The notes under the pieces are model-generated. The model made no database searches and was not told the origin of the DNA. It saw nothing but the letters and a program-made list of their open reading frames with translations. A stretch of 64,000 nt of DNA from Obelidium mucronatum (lineage: Eukaryota > Chytridiomycota > Chytridiomycetes > Chytridiales > Chytriomycetaceae): positions 372,001 to 436,000 of the forward strand of contig JAIVFH010000014.1 in assembly GCA_025765595.1 (NCBI GenBank), written 5' to 3'. Below are positions 55,076 to 64,000 of the stretch, one piece after another. Position 1 is the first letter of the stretch, and each line of letters starts with the position of its first letter. The translations under genes were made by a program, and so were the position numbers.

Positions 55076-55861
55076 ATGTTCTGCTGCTGCTGTGCGCGTC
55101 GCAGCCACGTGCAGCTGCCGGCGTATGACTACGACTACAACGACAACGACGGCGACGGCGACGGCGCCAGCGACGGCGACGCCGACTCGTTCGGCTTCCA
55201 CGGGCGGCGCGCCGAAGAAAACACGGCCACAAACGCCGGCGGCGCGTCGTGGCACTGGCTGGCGCGGTTGTTTCGCCGCGACGGGCTCGCCACGCCGGCC
55301 GTGGCACGCGCCGCAAACCCGCGCGCGCCGCCGCCGCCGCCCGCGCCGCCCGCTGCGAACGCGAACGCGAACGCCGCCGCCGCCGAGCCGCTGCTGCGCT
55401 TCGCGGGCGACGGCGCCGACGCCGACGCCGGAAACGCCGACAACGACAACGACGACGATGGCGCAATCAGCCATGCAGTGGCGCTGCCCGCCGCGCAAAA
55501 CCTGTTTGCGCGCGCAAACAGCAGCAACGCCTTCAAGCTGTCGCCCGCCGCAAAACAGCTGCTGATCGACGAAATGACGAGCGGCTTTGCAAACGCCGCT
55601 GCCCCCGTGTCGCACGACCTGATTGACATTGGCGGCCCCACGGACGACGATCCGGCTTTTGGGCACTGGCAGCAACACCCTCCACCAACATCCACCCTAT
55701 TCCCATCTTCTTCATCGGCTCTGGCTGCCAGCGACTTGTTTAGCACTCCCTTTTCTTCTTCACATTCCCAATCTGCTTCTCTTCAGCCCGCAACTGTCCC
55801 GCAACCAATACTGGCCTTTGATTCAAACAATCCGCTTGGTTTTATTGATGATGATGAATGA
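55076..55861 (+). CDS. Unknown protein with Cys-rich N-terminus
   Basis: Single exon, 261 residues, no family recognised. It begins MFCCCCARRSHVQLPAYDYD; four adjacent cysteines followed by basic residues suggest palmitoylation and membrane attachment (inference). Acidic Asp/Gly/Asn-rich stretches and Pro/Ala/Asn runs follow, with a short amphipathic part WHWLARLFRRDG and NAFKLSPAAKQLLIDEMTSG. The C-terminus holds PILAFDSNNPLGFIDDDE; DLIDI and NPLGF-like words resemble endocytic adaptor linear motifs, which fits a membrane link but is weak. The first ~560 bases are extremely GC-rich and the last ~230 are not. Confidence 0.6.
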   Translation: MFCCCCARRSHVQLPAYDYDYNDNDGDGDGASDGDADSFGFHGRRAEENTATNAGGASWHWLARLFRRDGLATPAVARAANPRAPPPPPAPPAANANANAAAAEPLLRFAGDGADADAGNADNDNDDDGAISHAVALPAAQNLFARANSSNAFKLSPAAKQLLIDEMTSGFANAAAPVSHDLIDIGGPTDDDPAFGHWQQHPPPTSTLFPSSSSALAASDLFSTPFSSSHSQSASLQPATVPQPILAFDSNNPLGFIDDDE

Positions 55862-56083
55862 AGGAATGAAGGAATGAATGAACGTGGTTTGGGACCGCCA
55901 AATGGCGGTAAAAAGAATACTTGTCTTGTTATCTTCTTCTTGTATCTATTTCACATCCGATTGATTTAATAAAAACTTGTTTATTCCATTCCATTAATGG
56001 GTGCCTTAAAGTGATAACATATACGATTTCAGCACAATTTCAGTCCCAAATCTGCGGCTATTTAAATATTTTAAAAGGGAAAA

Positions 56084-56730
56084 ATGAATAGCGATAGAAT
56101 TGATCAAGTCCTCCTTGAACGAACGAAACTACAAGCAGAGAATCAGTTTCTCAAGGAACGTGTCAATGAGCAAGCAGCACAGGCGGCTGCGTTAACAAAA
56201 CATGTCGCGGAGATGAAGGAACAAGCGTCTGCCAGTCAAGCGCAGGCTGCTTTATTGGAAAAAGAGCTTGCGCAAAAGAAACAAGCCAGCGAGGCTCTTG
56301 CCGCCAAGATCAAATTGGCGCAGGAGTTGTTGCAGAGCAAGACAAGTGTCTGCCAGTTCCCAAAACCAAGTACTCCCCTGCGGGACATTCAAATTGCATA
56401 CTGTCGGCTGACTGCTGGCACTCTCAGTTCTGAAGAGCTTGGCGCCCTTGATCAAGCTGTGGAGGCTGGGGACATGTCCCCGATCATTGACATCTTTAGT
56501 GCCGTCGCAAATCGCCCCGAATATCAAGCAAATCCATTGATAAAGGCAATTGGCGACAGAGCTGTGGCAAACAAGGAATCACCGAACGAATATATTTCTG
56601 ATGTCGCGGTGAGTTCCTGAACAGTTTGGTATTTGTCTCATATGGCTAACATCGCTTTCATCGTTTAGAGAAATGCCAATCAATTATTTTTGGCGGAAGG
56701 AATTGTTTGGGCTCTCTTGGATGGGGTGTA
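56084..56730 (+). CDS. Small coiled-coil protein (unknown)
   Basis: Two exons, 56084-56610 and about 56669-56730, joined as YISDVA-RNANQLFLAEGIVWAL. The N-terminal 90 residues are a heptad-like coiled coil (QVLLERTKLQAENQFLKERV, AALLEKELAQKKQASEALAA). The C-terminal half is a compact helical segment: LRDIQIAYCRLTAGTLSSEE, LGALDQAVEAGDMSPIIDIF, NEYISDVA. About 195 residues. Family not recognised; the pattern suggests a scaffold or tethering factor. Confidence 0.65.
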
Positions 56731-56781
56731 GATCAAATAAAGTAAAAAATACTTATTATTTGATTTTAATTTTTCTACTAA

Positions 56782-57363
56782 ATGGCACTGGATCTAGCAG
56801 GCTCTCTGAATATTGGGAATACCATCTCAAATACAGTTGGCGGAATCTTCAACTCGAGCGACACAATCTCACCTCAACTGCCGAGTAATGTGACTGGTAC
56901 ATTTTTTTAGCATTCAAAGAGAGAGACCATATCCACATTCAACACGCATACTTTTACGCATATGATGTAGATGTACTTCACACAATAACTGCAAATGATG
57001 GCATTCTCGGAGCAGTAGCAATAGGAGTTGGGTTTGTAAGTTCACTCCTCCCTCCTCCCTCCTCCTCTTCTTCCACTTTTTCTTCTTTTTCTTCTTCTCC
57101 TTCTATTGGACATTTAATTTGATTTATTTTTTTTCTATAGTACTTTCTGATCCTGGGATTCAAGCTATACAAACCCACAATGTTTCTGATGGGTTTTGTT
57201 GCTGGCGCTATCGCGGGATACTCGGCCCTAATGCACTTTCGCCCAGCAGGTGGATACCCTTCAGATAGTAATGTCATCATGTATGGATCTGGCGCGCTTG
57301 GGCTGATGAGTTGCGTTAATGTGTTTGTTTGTAAATATTACGGAGGGTTCAACTTCTGACAAA

Positions 57364-57449
<86 letters not shown>

Positions 57450-57910
57450 AAAAATTTGTTTTTTGAAACACAGCCGGCTCACTCCTTCTCTGCATCATCA
57501 AGCTCGGAATCGCAATCATTGGAGGAGTCGGCGGTCTCTTCCTCTCTCTCTTTATCCTCGGACTCAGAGACTTTGGTGTAATCGAATACGGAACAGGACG
57601 AACGATATTCATTTGCGCGTGTGTCCTTGTCGGCATCATATCCGCCTTCTTTCTTGAAAAGCATGTCGTGATTGTGGCAACGAGTTTTGTCGGGGGGTAT
57701 GGAATCTGTTTTGGGATTGATTGTTTTGCAAAAGTTGGGTTTCGGACGGCGTCAGAGGCGTTTTTGAGTTCGGGTAATTCGAGTTCGTTGGTGGAGTTTC
57801 AGACGAATCCGAAAGTCATTGCGTTGTGTGTTTCGATTCTGGTGTTGACGTTGGGTGGCGTGTTGATTCAGTATCGGATTAATGGGGGGCGCAAGAGACA
57901 TGGCGATTAG
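56782..57910 (+). CDS. TMEM198/DUF4203-type multi-pass membrane protein
   Basis: Exons: 56782 to about 56883, 56971-57036, 57141-57340 and 57472-57910. They give LPN-VLHTITANDGILGAVAIGV, then YFLILGFKLYKPTMFLMGFV with GAIAGYSALMHF, YGSGALGLMSCVNVFVCKYY, GSLLCIIKLGIAIIGGVGGL, FICACVLVGIISAFFLE, VVIVATSFVGGYGICFGIDC and ALCVSILVLTLGGVLIQYRI. Seven hydrophobic helices with G-rich packing and the K-x-x-x-F-x-x-G-F entry fit the TMEM198 family. Intron 3 contains a (CA)41 array. The short C-terminus is basic (NGGRKRHGD). Function unknown in fungi. Confidence 0.75.
57366..57448. repeat. (CA)n microsatellite, about 41 units
   Basis: Uninterrupted CA dinucleotides in the third intron of the TMEM198-like gene. 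Confidence 0.98.
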
Positions 57911-58556
57911 TTAGCCGTGATTTGATTTTAAAGTAGAAGTAGTATTGGCTGTTTTTTTCGAAACTGGATTTTTGCGAAATGAAATGTATGAAGACCACCC
58001 AAATAAAATAACTGCGTTGCTGTCAATGGACATCAAGATGTGTTATTTGCATTAGTTGACATAAAAGATCATCTTTACTTCATCTTTACGTGTATTACGT
58101 CATTGTAAAAACATGTGTTTGGAAAATCCAGTGAATTAGCGCCTTCACTGGAGTTGAAGTCTGGGCTGCAATTCAACAGCAATATGGGTTTCGAAATGTG
58201 CAAGGCAGCTGGCTTTGGTTGTAGATGCTCAGGGAGAAAGACACCTGGTTCTTGTGGTTGGTTGCTCAGGATCCAATTGAAGAAGGGTTACCATGGATTG
58301 ATGTTTTGTTAGTTAGGCATTATAAATAATAGCTTGGTGATTGTTGTAATGCTAAGTGTGCAAGACTGGCAGCTAAGTACAGCTGTAGGAGGGCTGTTGG
58401 GTGGTTGCTGCGATGTGATTGGTCGACGCACTTTTTGATCTCCATTTTTTTGCTCGTTCATTTTGTGAGCAAAGTCCAGTTCAGGACTGCGCGCGCAATA
58501 TTTATCGATAAAACAAAACCAACACTTCAAATTTTTGCCATACACACACACACCAA
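57911..58556. other. Intergenic between convergent genes, no gene seen
   Basis: Short frames only (for example 58115-58312 plus), none recognisable. Contains 3' ends of the TMEM198-like gene and TPP2 and otherwise featureless AT-rich DNA. Confidence 0.45.
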
Positions 58557-62929
<4,373 letters not shown>

Positions 62930-63044
62930 TTTTTTTATTTGTTTATTTGCAATCCGATCCGCTCTTGCTCCCGAGTTCCGAGTGGCACTTTTCAATCAAA
63001 CAAGCAATCAACAAGTGCACCATACTTTACTCCAAAAAAAATCT

Positions 63045-64000
63045 CTAAAATAAAGCCGGTGAAGGAGGATTGCGCATTGCAGACCAAACAACCTCGTACT
63101 CTTTCCAGTACCCCCACCCCAACTCGTCAATCAATTCCTTCTTCAACACACACATTTCTTTCCACACCGCACTCTTGTCTCCTTTATCCCCCTCCCCTCC
63201 ACTGTTTTTGGAATCGCCTAGGAATTTACACACCGCTTTAAGTGCACTGCCACTCCATCCTCGATTTCTGAGTCGCCAAACCCACAATAGTAAATACTTT
63301 CCTTCAGAAGTTGCCATCCATTGTGCCAACTTTGTCAAACACCCATCAAAATCTTGTTGTGCTTCTACCTTCAACTCAGTGGCCGCATTGGAGGGAAGGA
63401 GCAATATTCGGTTTTTTGCCAACTTTGCCTTGCACAACAATGCCAACACAACCGCTGCCTTCTGTCCATCCATTTCCTTCTTTTTCGCTTTGGCTGCTTC
63501 ACCCCCAGCAACCAAGTCAGTACGCATTCCAAAATACGCTGCCAAAGCATTCAAATCAATCACACCACCACCCTCTCCCAACAACACATTACAGGCCTCA
63601 GACAATCGATCCACACAGTCTCCTACACCACTACCGCCACCCCCACTACCCCCACCAGGAACCTTTTGAGAATCTTTTTTTTGCGCCTTTTCAAAGTCTC
63701 CAAGATATGCTTCCAATTTCGCCACATGGAAAGGAACAAATGCTTTCCATTCCCCTTGCTCCAACTTTTCAATCAACTGCTTGCGTTTCTCATTGTTTCC
63801 GTATTTCTTTATATAAGAAATCTCCAAGTCTCGTTGATCCTCCTTCAACTTGACTTCCAATGCATCATCACTTGAATCACCCTTCTGCTGCTGCAATCGA
63901 CTATCATCATCATCCTCTCCTCCTCCTGCTGCTGCCCCTCCTTTACTCATTGGCGTCACAATATCCACCACCATCCCACCCGATTCCTTGACTTTCGATT
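63045..64000 (-). CDS. TPP2: Second tripeptidyl peptidase II paralogue, C-terminal end only
   Basis: The frame is open to the right edge of the window and stops at 63045, so this is the 3' part of a gene continuing beyond 64000. It is clearly homologous to the end of the neighbouring TPP2: DQRDLEISYIKKYGNNEKRK, FVPFHVAKLEAYLGDFEKAQ, LAAYFGMRTDLVAGGEAAKA, MDGQKAAVVLALLCKAKLAK, LLLWVWRLRNRGWSGSALKA, ELIDELGWGYWKEYE, ending NPPSPALF. The upstream linker differs (SKGGAAAGGGEDDDDS) and a Gly-rich insert follows SQKVPGGG. Tail-to-head arrangement with the complete copy, stop to next ATG about 115 bases. Whether its protease domain is intact cannot be seen here. Confidence 0.85.
   Translation of the reverse strand, partial: SKVKESGGMVVDIVTPMSKGGAAAGGGEDDDDSRLQQQKGDSSDDALEVKLKEDQRDLEISYIKKYGNNEKRKQLIEKLEQGEWKAFVPFHVAKLEAYLGDFEKAQKKDSQKVPGGGSGGGGSGVGDCVDRLSEACNVLLGEGGGVIDLNALAAYFGMRTDLVAGGEAAKAKKKEMDGQKAAVVLALLCKAKLAKNRILLLPSNAATELKVEAQQDFDGCLTKLAQWMATSEGKYLLLWVWRLRNRGWSGSALKAVCKFLGDSKNSGGEGDKGDKSAVWKEMCVLKKELIDELGWGYWKEYEVVWSAMRNPPSPALF

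Noticed and set aside
55135..55746. Several 125-200 codon frames opposite or beside the unknown gene at 55076
   Set aside because: Stop-poor GC-rich DNA. The plus frame from 55076 was preferred because it continues open into the AT-richer 3' part and ends cleanly.

Overview
The window is nuclear DNA of an intron-rich eukaryote, most likely a fungus and probably a zoosporic (chytrid-type) one. Fungal signals are a fused PabA-PabB aminodeoxychorismate synthase, a Cut8/Sts1 proteasome tether, two PRM10/ThrE-type membrane proteins, an ERF4-type subunit, a BUR1/CDK9 kinase and a secreted GH18 chitinase. A CXorf65-type gene, a family I associate with flagellated lineages, and an AAA-ATPase-like/PD-(D/E)XK gene of the kind expanded in early-diverging fungi point to a zoosporic lineage. 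This placement is inference. Introns are mostly 45-90 nt with GT-AG ends; one GC-AG intron is seen. Exon joins below were worked out by hand from splice sites and reading frame.

Layout. 0-11 kb: 3' part of SDHB (minus, runs off the left edge), CutC (minus), ribosomal protein eL24 (plus), a membrane-anchored SET-domain protein (minus) and a tandem pair of PRM10/ThrE membrane proteins (plus). 10.8-18.5 kb: two inverted, nearly identical ~1.1 kb copies of an unknown Arg/Gly-rich gene bracket ADC synthase (plus), MED19 (minus) and a CDC123-like ATP-grasp protein (minus). 18.7-23.6 kb: two divergent F-box/LRR genes whose start codons lie about 23 bp apart. 24-33 kb: an accessory zone with the AAA/PD-(D/E)XK gene, a PIF/Harbinger transposase fossil, a domain-deleted Ty1/copia element and TE-like intergenic DNA.

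33-45 kb: DOMON-cytochrome b561 protein (minus), COA4 and an ERF4/Golgin-7 protein (plus, 18 bp apart), a CFA-synthase-like methyltransferase (plus), Cut8 (minus), a CXorf65-like protein (plus), a conserved unknown protein (plus) and DCAF7/WDR68 (minus). 45-64 kb: three tandem Bax-inhibitor-1/Lifeguard genes, a GH18 chitinase, a ubiquitin-like/RING-type protein (minus), BUR1/CDK9 (minus), an unknown Cys-N-terminal protein, a coiled-coil protein, a TMEM198-like protein, tripeptidyl peptidase II (minus), and the C-terminal end of a second TPP2 copy running off the right edge.

Most genes are housekeeping: respiration and its assembly, folate synthesis, transcription by RNA polymerase II (MED19, BUR1) and protein turnover (Cut8, TPP2, two F-box proteins, a RING-type protein, DCAF7). 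The most notable large-scale signals are the inverted gene duplication, the repeated local duplications (PRM10, TMBIM, TPP2, F-box), and sharply bounded GC3-rich blocks confined to coding sequence, mostly at the 5' ends of genes, next to AT-rich introns and spacers.
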